Source: Sapria himalayana (Eukaryota > Streptophyta > Magnoliopsida > Malpighiales > Rafflesiaceae). From it: DNA of 64,000 nt. Shown here piece after piece: positions 38,990-51,193 of this stretch. The first letter of the stretch is position 1, and each line of letters begins with the position of its first letter. The DNA is taken from contig JAREIK010002271.1 of NCBI GenBank assembly GCA_029783825.1, positions 258,338 to 322,337 of the forward strand, read 5' to 3'. The translations under genes and the position numbers were made by a program. The notes under the pieces were generated by a model that had not been told where the DNA came from, searched no databases, and saw only the letters and a list, made by a program, of their open reading frames with translations.

Positions 38990-39677
38990 AATGCAATTTA
39001 ATCTATGCATGGCGAGTCTGACAAAAAAGTTATGGAATATGCTTCCGCATTAAAAAGGTATACAAAGATCAGTAGTTCATGAAGAGGTAATGTAGATAGT
39101 GTGTATCATGCACTTCTTGTTATAGTGAATGATTCGAGCTCCGTGGAGAAGGCCATAGCCTTTGAAAAATCAAAATATGATGAGCAAGGGATGGAGGAAG
39201 AGATACAATCTCTTAATGATGATAACACCTGTAAACTTGTGAATTTACCCAAAAACCAAAGAACGATAGGATAGAAATGAGTATTTAAGCAAAAAATTAA
39301 TATTGGTGATAATTATGAGAAGTACAAGGTAAGGTTGATGGCCAAGGATTATTTTCAGATTAAAAGGTTGACTATAATAAAATCTTCTCTTTAGTGGTCA
39401 AGATGTCATCTATTTGGAAGATTCTAACTTTAACAACTTGATATAATTTTAAGATGAAGTAATTAGATATAAAGATAAATTTTCTTTACAATAATTTAGA
39501 GAAAGAAATTTAATATGACAATCAGATGGATTCAAGGTAAAAGATAAGGAGAACTTTGTATTTCAAATAGAAAAGTTTGTATGGTTTAAAATAATCTCTA
39601 GGGATGTAGTACCAAATATTTGATTTTTAATCATTCAATTAGATTTTAGGAGAAGCAAGAAATTTATTGTTTAAATA
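38990..39677 (+). pseudogene. Ty1/copia reverse-transcriptase fragment
   Basis: The plus-strand frame reads MEEEIQSLNDDNTCKLVNLP at about 39,190-39,250. Then follow VFKQKI and YEKYKVRLMAKDYFQI, and near 39,570 KVCMV for the 'KSLYGL' motif. This is the start of the copia RT domain, and the sequence continues in another frame to 39,677, where a hAT element begins. Frameshifts and stops are frequent. Upstream and downstream copia parts are missing or unrecognisable. Confidence 0.85.
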
Positions 39678-41790
39678 TAGAGGTGTCAAATAGGTCGAGC
39701 CAGGCCAGCCCATTTTTAGGTGGCCAGCCCATCGTGTCATGCCTGACACAGCACGACTTTATCACAGCCGGCCCGACATTGCCTATCTGCCCGACTATGA
39801 TGAAGCAGGGTTTGAATGTGCCTGGACGGGCTGGTTTTGGCCCGTCCAAGCCATGTTTGAGGTGGGGTTTGGTCATTTGGGCTGGGTTTGGGTCAGGTTT
39901 AAGGATAATTTAGACTGCTTAAAAAAATTTTAATCCATAATATTAAAATTATAAAAAAAATTAAAGTGTAATTATTAAATAGTTAAATAATGTATACTTA
40001 ATTGTTAAATTAAAATAAATAATTGTTTTTTTAATTAATTAAATCAAATAAAACATAAAATAAAGTATAATTAGAGGTATCAAATGGGATGTGCCGGGTT
40101 TTCCATGCCTAACTAGGTTGGCATGTCGTGCCAAGCACGGTTGGCTACAGTAACGTGTCGTGCTTGGCACGTCACGGTTCTTGGGAGGGGCTGAGGATGC
40201 ACCTGGCACGGGCTGAAGCACGACACTGTTGAATGTCGTGCAGGCTTGAGTCGGCCTGACCCATTTGACACCTCTAAGTATAATAAGCAACTAAATTTTA
40301 AAAAATAATTGTGTCTGAATTAATAAAATTAAAACATTAATACAAACCAATACTAATCACAAAAAATATAAATGAAGAATCAAGAATCAAGCCTCAAAAT
40401 AAAATGACAAAAAAAATAAACAAAGACAATTTCAATCCAAAAAAATAAATGAAAATAAAAAATATTATCAGCATAATAGCATATGTTTAATGATGATATA
40501 AGATAAGTATCAGTATCTCAATTCTCATCAGTCGTCACTCGTTAATTATCATCAAATTATCAATATCACATGGATCATAATTAACAACCAACTCCTTTAC
40601 TTTTGCTGCAGTCTCTACACAATCCTGGATGCACAAGCTCAAATCCTCTCATATCCTAAATCATATTCATTGTAATAAAAAAAATAGACTCCGATGTAAT
40701 GCTCAAAACTAGAAGATTCAATAGATCTTATATTATCTTAGATAGCATGAGATAGGTGGACTCGTATGATTTTTATGACTGTAAACTATTAAAATTCTTA
40801 TTATAAGAATATGATAGGATTGAATAGTAATCAGTATCTAAGCAACTAGACAACTGACTCCTATCTGACGGTCCACTCTATCATTTATCTCCTCATTACC
40901 TGAATAAAAAAGTCATCGTCTATGAATATGATATTTATGTTCATACTCGGAGCTTCATTACTACTATCACAATGCTTAGTATTGTATTATGTAAAAAATT
41001 CAATCAACTTCTCGTGAATTAACCTTTTAGGTTGGTCTACCTCGTTCATGTATGAGGATATGTATGTCAAAATATTTTCAACCACTTCCACCTTAACCCT
41101 AGCATTCAGACAGACAGCCAGACTTTAAAGAGATAATTGTAGACCAATACTTCAAGTGCTTAATTTTGATCTCTACAATCATATCGTTAACTTTTGGGTC
41201 ATCTCTAAATTTCCTAAAAATACTATTAATGTTGCATATGCATCTGAGTGCAATGCAAGACATGAAGTATAAACTAATGAACATATATTTGTTGTGTTAT
41301 AAAAAATTTTTAGAAATTTCATAAATAAAATTCATGTAGCATACTCAGTGTCGTCAATAATAAGTTCGTCAATCTTACTATTGATGTAATTAGATATCAC
41401 TTGTTTGTATCCAACGCATGACTCAACCATAAGGTATATGTAATTTCAACAGTATTTCAGATTCGATTGAAATTTTTTCTTCTTTAAACCCGCAGACAAA
41501 CATAAACTACCGAACTCATATTATCTACGAGACATGCAAAAAATTTTAGTGAGTTATGTGTTTTCTAAAGTAGTAGAAAAAATTTTCTCTGTTGTACTAA
41601 GAAGTTAATGACGTGACACATGTATCTAACGTACAAATTTTCATATAATGATCAATTTTTAATAGTACTAATAAACATGTTAATCCCTATTTCATTGTTA
41701 GATATATTATCGAATGTGATACTTAATATTTTATTTAAAATTTTATATTTTTTAAAGATTTTCATTCTGCAACTATTAAGGACAAACAAA
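39678..41790 (-). mobile_element. hAT element truncated at its 5' coding end
   Basis: The left end TAGAGGTGTCAAAT (39,678) and GC-rich subterminal block are good. Minus-strand transposase remnants run from about 40,600 (C-terminal) to 41,780, equivalent to 62,300-63,440, with a readable piece at 41,099-41,284 (CICNINSIFRKFRDDP). The alignment then stops: the BED finger, catalytic N-terminal half and right end are absent. A MITE is inserted at 40,072. It interrupts the copia RT fragment on its left. Confidence 0.75.
40072..40276. mobile_element. 205-bp hAT MITE with perfect 8-bp target duplication
   Basis: Begins TAGAGGTATCAAATGGG and ends CCCATTTGACACCTCTA, an inverted repeat of about 17 bases with one mismatch. 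It is flanked on both sides by the identical octamer AGTATAAT (40,064-40,071 and 40,277-40,284). The inside is GC-rich and carries repeated TCGTGC/GCACGA and GGCACG motifs. It is non-coding and would need a transposase supplied in trans. Confidence 0.92.
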
Positions 41791-42232
41791 AAACTAAAAT
41801 ATACAACATAAAAATAAGAATAAAAATATACACATAATAGATAATATTGAGTAAACACATTCTAAGTCAACTTTGAACTGAATCAACTGACATAATAGAT
41901 AGCTTGACTAAGGAATGATATGGACGTATAAAGCAAGTATACATATACTTTTTGAATGGGATTATTAAGTTTCTTAATCTTAATATATTCCTAGAAAGAA
42001 CACACCTCAAGTCTTGTGGGACATTCTCACTAATAGTCTTCTTATACCACTAAGGGTCTCAATAAAATTGTTGTATGATAATGCATCAAGATATGTCACA
42101 CCACTCTCTTCAAAAATATTCATAATAAAATAAGTCTCAAAAGAGACTCAACAAACAAAAAACATGAACAAGTTTAGTTATCATTTTGTGAGGGATAACA
42201 ACTAAATCTAGTCAACATCATATCATTACTAT
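41791..42232. other. AT-rich spacer, nothing recognised
   Basis: Between the truncated hAT copy and the next complete one. Possibly the continuation of the copia remnant of 39 kb, but no motif supports this. Confidence 0.3.
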
Positions 42233-43567
42233 ATCTAAAGTAAAGATGTCAAACAGATTGGGCAGTCGAGGCATGACCCAAGGGACGATCTGACTCAACT
42301 GTGTGTAGCCTGGCACGGTTCAGAACCGTGCATGAGCCCATATCGGGTTGGCTTGAGGCACATCTCATGTCGTGTCGTGCCAAGGTAACTTGGGCCTCAT
42401 GTCGGGCCAAACATGGACTGGTACGCTAGCACAATGATAGGGCTCTTAGGCATGCCCGAATCGTGTCCCACTCCCTGGCTCAGGATGGCCATACCCAAAT
42501 CTCGGGCTGATATTTGGACTTTGGAATCCAAAGTTTGATTGAACGGAACTCGAACCGACCTCGACACTCAACAACCCATCTCTGGAGACCAGAGCTCGAT
42601 AGTTCCAGACCGGACCTATAGTCTGCAAGTTTCAAAAGTCGAAGCTTCTAGAATCAGTAGCCGTTGGGTCGATTAGATGATCAAACTGACCTACTGATCA
42701 AAAAAATATGTTTTTTATTTTTAAGTTGTTGGATTCGACTCCAACGGCTAGGAGGCAAAATCCGATGGCAGTAGTGATCTGCCCCATAAAATATCAAAAA
42801 AAAATCAAAAAATTATAAAAAAACTAATTTTTTTTTAAATTACATTTTAATAATCGATATATTACTCAGCCTCTTATTCATAATTTTTATTTTATTTCTC
42901 TCTCTCTCATATTATCTCTTCGACTCATCTCACCTCTTGTCTTTTTTTTTCTTTCTCAGTATCTCCTTTCAGTTTCGACTTTCAGAACTCAGGTGAGGAA
43001 TGTCAAATGCGGTGTGGACATCATAAAATAAATGAGATTTTACACATTACAGATATTAATTTTTAAATATTGTTTGGTTTAGTTTTGTATTTTAAATTTT
43101 AGTTAAAACTTTTAGTTTAATTATTATTAATTAATATATAATTTAAAAAATAAAAATTCCAATATAATTTATAAACTAATAAAAAATTAAAATGATAAAT
43201 AGTAGTGTTAATGACGATAAAAAAATAATTTAAACTTAAACATTATAAATTTTAATATGGATTACGATAACCCTGCAGAAAGATTAGAGGTTGCCGAAAT
43301 TTTATTTTCTCTGATCACATTGACCCAAACCCAAATAACAAAAAAAAAAAACTAAAAAAATCAATAGTTTGGACTTACTTTAATATTATACAACAAAAAA
43401 ATATTAGGGGTACTAATAAAGAATCAACACAATATAAATATTGTAATAAAAATATTAACATTAAAAGTTCATATGAGACTGAGCACCTTAAAAGATATCG
43501 AATAATGCACAAAAAAATATGTTATATTAGATCTTATGCAAATACAATTCAGCGGTGAAAATTCTTT

Positions 43568-43590
43568 GAGGCCGAATCCAATTCGGCCTC
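43568..43590. repeat. Perfect 10-bp hairpin in the hAT 5' region
   Basis: GAGGCCGAAT and ATTCGGCCTC are exact reverse complements separated by CCA. Confidence 0.7.
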
Positions 43591-45250
43591 AATGTTGATC
43601 TCCTTTATATACCACAACAAATTAAAGAGGAGGGACATGGTCAAATTGACTCATCGTGATGAGTCTTCTAATTATATTTTTAAAAGATTTAAAGATAGTT
43701 AGTATCATGAGACTTATTTTCAGCCTGCATATTATAAGATTTCAAGGTCAATATTTAAGAATGATATATTAAAATATTATAACTTAGAAAAAAAAAATAA
43801 TTAATAAATTTAAAAAATATAGTGAAGATGTGCCTTAAATATACGATATATAGACTAGTCATGATGATGCATCTTATGCATGTATCACCGTCCACTATGT
43901 AGATTTTAAATAAATACTAAATAAAAAGAATATTATAATTCTCAAAGATTTTATATCCTCATAATGACTCTGACATTAATGAGTGCATTATAAAAATTTG
44001 TCAGAAATATAATATTCAAAATAAAATATATAGTATTACATTCGATAATACACCTAACAATGAAGTAACCATTAACATGTTTATTAGGACTATTAAATAC
44101 AGACCATTAAAAGAGATTTTTCATATTAGATGCATATGTCACTTTAAAAAATATACGTAACTCACTAAAATTTTTTCGTACATTTCGTAGACAACATAAA
44201 TTTAGTAGTCTTTGTTTGTCTACGAGTCTAAAGAAGAATAAATTTTATTTGGATGTGAGACACCATTAAAATTACATATATCTTATGTTGAAGTCATGTG
44301 TTAGATATGACACGTGATATCTAATTACATTAATAGTAAGAATGACAAAATTATTATTGATAATATTAACTATGCTATAAAAATTTTATTTATAAAATTC
44401 CAGAAAATTTTTTATGACACGACGAATATGTATTCATCTGTTTATACTCCTATCACTTACATTGTATTTAGTTTCATGTACAATATTAGTAGCATATTTA
44501 GAAAGTTTAGAGATGATCCGGTATTTAGTAATATAGTTGTAGAGATGAAAATCAAATACTTAAAGTATTGATCTAACATTCTATCTCTTTATTATCTGAC
44601 TATTTGCATGCATGAATCTTAAGATTAAAATGAAAAAGATAGAGAATATTTTGATATACATGTTCTCATGCATGAACCAGAAAGATCAACCTGAATGATT
44701 AATTCACGAGAAATTGACTGATCTATTTAAATACTATAATACTAAATATAATAGTAGTAGTAGTAGGCTCCGAGTATGGACATAAATATCATATTCGAAG
44801 ACGTTGACTTTTCTATTCAGTTAGCAAGGGAGAAACAATGGGGTAGACCATTAAATAGGAGTGAATTATCTTGGTATTTAGATATAAATCACTGCTCAAT
44901 CTTATTACATACCGATAATAAAAACTTTAATATTTTACAGTGATAGAAATCATATGAGTTCACCTATCTCATGCTGTCTAAGATGACATGAAATCTACTG
45001 ACTCCTAATGTATTGAACATGACATCAAAGTTTATATTTTCTGTTACAGTAAATGTGATTTAGATGAGAGATCGAGATTACGACTAAATATTATTGAAGT
45101 ATTAACATGCATGAAAGATTGAGAAGATTCGATCTTGGGCATCTAAAATTATATTGCAACTACAACAAGAGTGAATAATTGGTTGCTGATGATGCTTCAT
45201 GAGACTTTAATGATAATTGACGACTAAGATTGAGCATACTATACTGCCTA
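43590..45250 (+). pseudogene. hAT transposase pseudogene
   Basis: In order: DI*TSHDDASYAC at about 43,855-43,900, where * is TAG in place of the Trp after the catalytic Asp; IYSITFDNTPNNEVTINMF near 44,030, carrying the second catalytic Asp; FHIRCICHF near 44,125; and an open piece at 44,314-44,571 ending RDDPVFSNIVVEMKIKYLKY. The C-terminal dimerisation region follows near 44,950-45,130. There are several other stops and frameshifts. Compared with the copy at 62-64 kb many changes are G to A and C to T. Confidence 0.85.
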
Positions 45251-46097
45251 AGATCTACTGCTGGTGATATTAATATCATCATATGCTAACGAGAATTATC
45301 ATTTTTGGATTGTCGTCATTTATTTATATGTCAATTGATTTTCAACTTGCTGCTTTTTTTATAATCTTATTCTTTGTTTATTCAGATACTTATGAGATTC
45401 ATGTTTTATATTTATAAATTTATCTTTGATCTATTTAATTTTTATCTTATAATAATTTAATATTGCTTTGTTATTTTGTAATTTGTATCTGTTTTTAGTT
45501 ATTAATTATGAGTTATGATTTGTGACTTATAATAGTAATTTTATTTTTTTATTATATTAATTTAATTAATTAATTAATTTATTATTAAAATTTAAATTTT
45601 ATAATAATTTTAAAGTTTGGAATGATCCAATTCTGAACGAACCAAACAACCCAACCCAGCCTGACCCGACAAGGTCAGGCACTACTTGGCCCAAATTAGG
45701 TACAAGGTGGGTCGGCAGGCTATGCTGAGCAACACTTCTCAAGTTGTGTCGTGCCAGACATGATATGGTTACTATACCGTGACGTGCCCGGTACGGCACT
45801 ATGGCCCAATTGGCCATCAAAAAACATGTTGGGTCAGACCAACTCAATTTATTTGACACCTCTAATATAAAGGTGTATTTTTTTAGTTTTTGTCCTTGAA
45901 AAATATCAAATCCTTAAAGAATGTCATATCAATACTCATTATAATTTTTTTAATCTCTAGTAATACTTATACCACTTTTTGCATACAAGAATGCCAACAA
46001 AAATTACTTAAAAGTGTGTATGATCATAATTAAATTACATTTTCACTATTTAATAAAATTTTATAAAAATAAATAATCATATATACTAATTATGAGC

Positions 46098-46590
46098 TAG
46101 AGGCGTTAAACGGGCTGGCCGGCACGGCTCGGCCAGTTTTAGGCCTCCCAACCGGGGTGACGTGCCTAGTCCGACATTGTTACTATACTGTGTCTGCCCC
46201 AAACGGACCCACGGCCCAAAAACTGTCAGGCTCGACTTTGTTTGAGTCGGACAAAACCCTAATTTAATTAAAAAAATAGGGTTTCGGCTGCACGCCTCCG
46301 CGCCACGCGTGTCTTCACCCTTTCGGAGCTCAGACGAGCCTCGCCTTTCAGGTATCGGCTCGTATTGACCACGTTTGATGAGTGGTCATGCGTGTCGTGC
46401 CCGCGTGCCGGCACGGCATGACGGGCAGGGGCACGACACTGTAGTCTGTCGTGCCAGACATGGGCATTGAATTGTAGCATGCCATGCCGAGCACATGCAC
46501 GACACTATAGCATGCAGTGCCAGGCACGGGCACGACATGGCTGAACCGTGCTGAGCGGGCTATGCCGGCCCGGCTCATCTGACACCTCTA
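46098..46590. mobile_element. 493-bp non-autonomous hAT element
   Basis: Starts TAGAGGCGTTAAACGGGC and ends ATCTGACACCTCTA. The flanking octamers TTATGAGC (46,090-46,097) and TTATTAGC (46,591-46,598) match at 7 of 8. The inside is strongly GC-rich, with repeated GCACGACACTGTAG-like units and GGCACGG motifs on both strands. The open frames across it are by-products of GC-rich repeats and encode nothing recognisable. Confidence 0.9.
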
Positions 46591-46854
46591 TTATTAGCAC
46601 TGACAAGCATAACACAACATCTTAAATTATTATGTATTATAATCTCATAAGACTTTCAAACATCTAAATGAGTCACATAGAATGAATTATTGTTAAGAAC
46701 CTCATGATATGTCAAATAAAAAACTTATGTATAATTTTCTAACTAGCATGTTTAACAGTCAATAAAAGTTACTCCTTTTATGTTTGATTTTATAATCTTC
46801 AAATTATCTAATAATAAATATTCCAGTTGAGAATATATAATTAATAGGTCAATG

Positions 46855-47070
46855 ATAATCAATAGTTAAAATATCAATTTTAATAAATATATCGGTACTT
46901 AAATTTTATGAATATATAGGATATATCAGAGATATATCAATATATATTTTTAAATGAATACCAATCAATGATAGAAATATTAATTTAAATGGATATATTG
47001 ATACTTATAATTTATGAATATTTCAGAGACATATAATTGGATATATCAAAAATTTTCATCACAAATGATA
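46855..47070 (+). repeat. GATATATC-rich dispersed repeat, copy 2
   Basis: Similar to the reverse complement of 25,090-25,255. It contains two internal half-copies, each with AAATATATCGGTACTTA- or GGATATATTGATACTTA-like sequence followed by GAATAT and GATATATCA. Confidence 0.6.
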
Positions 47071-48346
47071 ACTATGTATCTATGAGAATTTCATAAAGTA
47101 TAGAAAAATAGATACAATCAATCTAACATAATTCTCATAGAAGTCATCTTGATGATCTATCTATCATGTTATAAAATGACAAGAAAAGAAAAATTAATAT
47201 TACAATTTTATTTTTTAATAAAATGATTGACTGAAAAAAAAATTATAATAAAAATCAAGTAAAAAACAAATTCATGTTAAAAGATCATATCTGACATTCA
47301 TGTTATCATGCCTTCTAGCTTAGAAATATCAAAAACTATTGGCTTAACAAATAAGAAAAGTATTGTTAGATTACATAAAATATGCATGTTGGCTCATGAG
47401 TATATAACTCAAGAGTTTTGAGTGAGTACATTACAAAATAAAAAGTAGTTGAAGTACCTCTAGTACAAGTAGATTTGATTGTCAATTCCACGGTTTCTAA
47501 ATCTCAAACTGTCAACCATAACTCACAAAGCAATATTAAATACCTCCCCCACAAAAAAAAATCACAATTATCTTCTTCCCTCTAAAAAACAACATTCCCT
47601 TCTATCTCACTATCATTACATAAAGTTTAACATATCTCTTAAGTTTATCGTAATCTCTCATAAAAAGAGTAAGCCATATTCATATTTTTACTCTAGAAAC
47701 ACTTTTCCCAATTTTATTATCACCTTACAAAAAATAAAATACAATTGTATGATTGATCACCCCACAAGCATTCCTACTTTCCTAGGACTCCGCTGCTTAT
47801 ATCTAGGAATAACTAAAGATGCAAGTATCATCATTTTTTTTGATAGAAACACAAATGATAAAAAAATATTACTTTTTGATTCTCAATGGCATTAAAACAT
47901 AAAAAATCCCCATGTTGAAACTTATCATAACAAGGAAAAGAGAATGGAAACACTACAATTGAACAATTTGGTAACATAAAAATATTAAAACACTAGCACA
48001 ATTTGTAAAGCTTTATGTTACACGAAAAAAACACTACAATTGAACCCAAAATAGACCCAAATCAAACAACTACCATAAATTTATGCTTCACAACATTGAT
48101 ACCCCCTACTTGTGTATTTTGGTCATTCTTCAACAAAATAACAAAACTTTTATTCATTATGCTGCTAGAGTGCGTAGCTTCCATTGTAAGAATGGAAACT
48201 ATGCACATAAACACCATTATTAAGGCAAACACTATGGATATCATAATGGCACATGAACACCATGCGTGCACAAATCACGCCTTCAACACTTGCTTGCTTC
48301 CACCATACTCACGTAAGTGCATCTGTATTGTCACAAATGCACACAA

Positions 48347-48347
<1 letters not shown>

Positions 48348-48377
<30 letters not shown>
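48348..48377. repeat. (CA)n microsatellite
   Basis: About fourteen CA units. Confidence 0.95.
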
Positions 48378-48381
<4 letters not shown>

Positions 48382-48867
48382 TGGACATCATTGTTATGAA
48401 CAAAGCTTTAGTTTTATTCCCTCTCTAAACATCCTATAAAACCATGTTGAGAAAGAAAAAAAAAATATATCCATTCATTTAACCAAAAAAATCAAACAAA
48501 GCCATAAATGTATAGATAAGGTTTTGGCATACAACATGTTGGGTGCTCAAATAAAAATAAAGAAAAAAAAACAATACATTAAATAAAATAAAAATAAATA
48601 ATAAATCTTAATAATAACATTGTGATATTAACTTATAAGATTGAATATTACATTAAAAAATTATCAAATTATAAAAAAGTAAATAATTAAACATGTGATA
48701 AACAGTGAAAGTTAACAAAAAAAAAAACTTAAATTTAATTAATATATCAAAAACTAAATTAGATTTATATTGAGATGGGAATACCAAGAAGCATCATAAA
48801 TAAATTAAAGAAAAATTCAAAAAGTTAACATATAATATATTCTGACATAAAAAATACATATGATAGA

Positions 48868-50420
48868 ATTAGAGATGGCAAACAAACCCAACAGCCAGGG
48901 CATGACATGCAACACGGCCCTCATATGGCAGCCCAAACATGGCACAGCCAGACTTTTGCCTGGCAGAGGTGCAGCCCGGCAGCAGCACAAGATATGGCTA
49001 GTTCCGTGCTAGGCTGATTGTTTAGGCTTCTATGCCGAATTGAATTCAGCATGGCACATACCTATAAAATATGACCCAAGCATGTTGAAACTATTCTCGA
49101 AGACAAAATGACTCGAACCATGCTCAAGTCATTCCGTCATAGTGAGCAAAGCCCAATCCAACTAGTCACATGTAGCCTACGCACCATTAATTTTAAAATT
49201 TTTTAAATAAAAGTGTATGTACTTCATGCACCCAATAGTCATTGGACCATTGTGGTTTGCCACATGCCACATGATGTGAGTCAAGTAGCCTATCAAGCGC
49301 ATTAATAATATGTTATATCCACATGATGTATGAATGCATACAACAAATATAAATTCAGTATATCCTAAAATTTTTTATGAATTTTAAAAATAAAAATAAT
49401 ATATTTAAATTTGATTTATTAATTATTATTTCATTGATTCTATTATTAACTAATTTAGATATAAAATATTATTAATGCACTCGATAAGCTACTTGACTCA
49501 CATCATGTCACACCTTGGAATGGTCCAACAACTATTGTGTGTATTTTATAAAAATTAATATATTAAATTGGGGTGCATGAAGCACATTACACTCCTATTT
49601 AGAAAATTTCAAAATTAATGGTGCATAGACTACATGTGACTAGTTGGATTGGGCTCTGCTCACTCTGACAGAATAATCTGGGCATGATCCGAGTCATTTT
49701 ATCTTCCAGACTAGTTTCAACATGCTTGGGTCATATCATGTAGAGATGTGTCATACTGAATTCAATTTGGCATGGAAGCCTAAACTATCAGCCTGGTACG
49801 GCACTAGCCATGTCTTGCCGGGCTGCACCTCTGCCAGGCACAAGTCTGATTGTGCCGTGCCAGAATAACCTTGGCGTGATCCAAGTCAATTCGTCTTCCA
49901 GACTAGTTTTAATCAGAAGTGTCAAACGGGCTGGGCAGCCCGTGTCCAGCCCGGCACGGCATGGTTTGAAACCAGTCCGAGGCTGGGCTGGGCTGGGCCG
50001 GGCCGGCCCTTGGCACAGTCAGTGCCATGCCGGACCAGCACGAGAAATGTCTCGTGCAAGATCAGGCACTGTAACCCTGCTGGGGGACTCAGCTGAATTT
50101 TTTTAAAAATTTTACTAGTAAAACCTGAAGTACGGCCCAGCCCAAACTAGGTATGGGCCGACGGACTATGCTGGGCTGGGCCAATAGTTCTCAAGTTGTG
50201 TCATGCATGATGTGACATGGTTACTATACCGAGTCATGTTGGGCATGGCACGGTGGCCTGATTGGGCCACCAAAAAATGAGTTATGTCAGCCTAGCCTAT
50301 TTGCTACATCTAGTTTCAACATGTGACAAAACTAATATCTTTAACTAATATCAATAATATTCATATTTTGATGACATGACCATTAACATAAAAAAATATT
50401 TAAAATATTCTGTTATTATT
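48868..50420. mobile_element. Foldback element with a hAT transposase fragment in its loop
   Basis: The left arm (about 48,930-49,300) and the right arm (about 49,490-49,860) are reverse complements over some 370-400 bases with modest divergence; for example GCATGTTGAAACTA (left) pairs with TAGTTTCAACATGC (right). The left tip TAGAGATGGCAAAC is a variant of the hAT end. The ~180-base loop (49,305-49,485) aligns with the minus-strand hAT transposase, for instance with 26,800-26,930 and 33,080-33,240. Beyond the right arm the sequence AGAATAAC...CCAGACTAGTTT repeats an arm segment and is split by another MITE. Confidence 0.75.
49914..50312. mobile_element. 399-bp non-autonomous hAT element inserted in the foldback element
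   Basis: Starts CAGAAGTGTCAAACGGGC and ends TTTGCTACATCTA. Flanking octamers are GTTTTAAT (49,906-49,913) and GTTTCAAC (50,313-50,320), 6 of 8 matching. The uninterrupted target is visible in the foldback's right arm (CTAGTTTCAACATG near 49,709), which confirms the insertion point. It is GC-rich, with GGCTGGGCTGGGC and GGCACGG runs. Confidence 0.85.
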
Positions 50421-50884
50421 TTATCTCTTTATTAATTAAATATATGTATGAATCAGAGTCATGATAGAATAAGTCAAAGTATTATAAAATACATATGTAC
50501 TTGCAACTTGCATTAACAAATCACAAGAATAAGAAAATAAAGTGTAAGATAAATTAAAAAATTATTTAAATATTCCAAAAATAAATATAAAATTTATAGG
50601 AAACTTTCAAGTCAAAAAATTAATATCATATTCTAAGATTATAACTTTCAAATACACTTAATCATAAATAAATGATAGGATAATTAGTCAAATAAGTGTG
50701 AATTGTCAAGATAATTCAGACTTGAATTACTATTATATCTTATCCTAAAATAATATGAAAATATAGATATATTGAGCTAGTAGAAATTATATGGTTTTAT
50801 ATTTTTAGTATTATCTAAAATAAAACACGATATAATGAATGATCTTAAAATATCTAGTATAATATTAGAGTATTTATTATGTGG

Positions 50885-51193
50885 CTACAATGATGTCAAG
50901 CTAGCCTAGATCACACTCAGATTGCACTTCCCAGCTCCCATGCTAGCCTAGGTTAAGCGCATGACAAATTTAATCGTGGATATGCCCGACCCAACACAAT
51001 CAACATCACTAGCATGACTGGTATGAACAAATTGGAAACCACGCCTACAAGCCACTACAGGATGCATTGATTTTCAATCGTGCCAACACGAACCAACATT
51101 CACTTCAGGTAGTGATTGGCATGCAAGGCGGCTTGGTTAGGCCACACAAAGTTGAGTCATGCTAGCCCAGCACTTCTTGTTTGCCACATCTAG
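50885..51193. mobile_element. Probable hAT-type MITE
   Basis: GC-richer block with right end TTGTTTGCCACATCTA, the family end with substitutions, and left end near CAATGATGTCAAGC. Internal motifs include GCTAGCCTAG, and CATGCTAGCC near both ends in opposite orientation. No clear target duplication. Confidence 0.5.

Larger units (their letters stand above)
42241..45864 (+). mobile_element. Complete-length hAT element (3.6 kb), inactive
   Basis: The left end TAAAGATGTCAAAC and right end TTTGACACCTCTA are inverted repeats. The flanking octamers ATCTAAAG (42,233-42,240) and ATATAAAG (45,865-45,872) match at 7 of 8. GC-rich subterminal blocks occupy 42,241-42,660 and 45,620-45,864. The transposase remnant runs on the plus strand from about 43,590 to 45,250. 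This gives the full length and orientation of the family's coding element in this window. Confidence 0.9.
46600..48860. other. AT-rich spacer, no gene recognised
   Basis: Holds the second GATATATC repeat (46,855-47,070), two open frames of about 137 codons (47,479-48,428) with no recognisable domain and low-complexity composition, and a (CA)n run (48,348-48,377). I see nothing else. Confidence 0.5.

Noticed and set aside
47479..48428. Two plus-strand open frames of about 138 and 137 codons
   Set aside because: No recognisable domain, biased low-complexity composition, a (CA)n run read as His-Thr repeats, and no splice or promoter context; likely chance frames.
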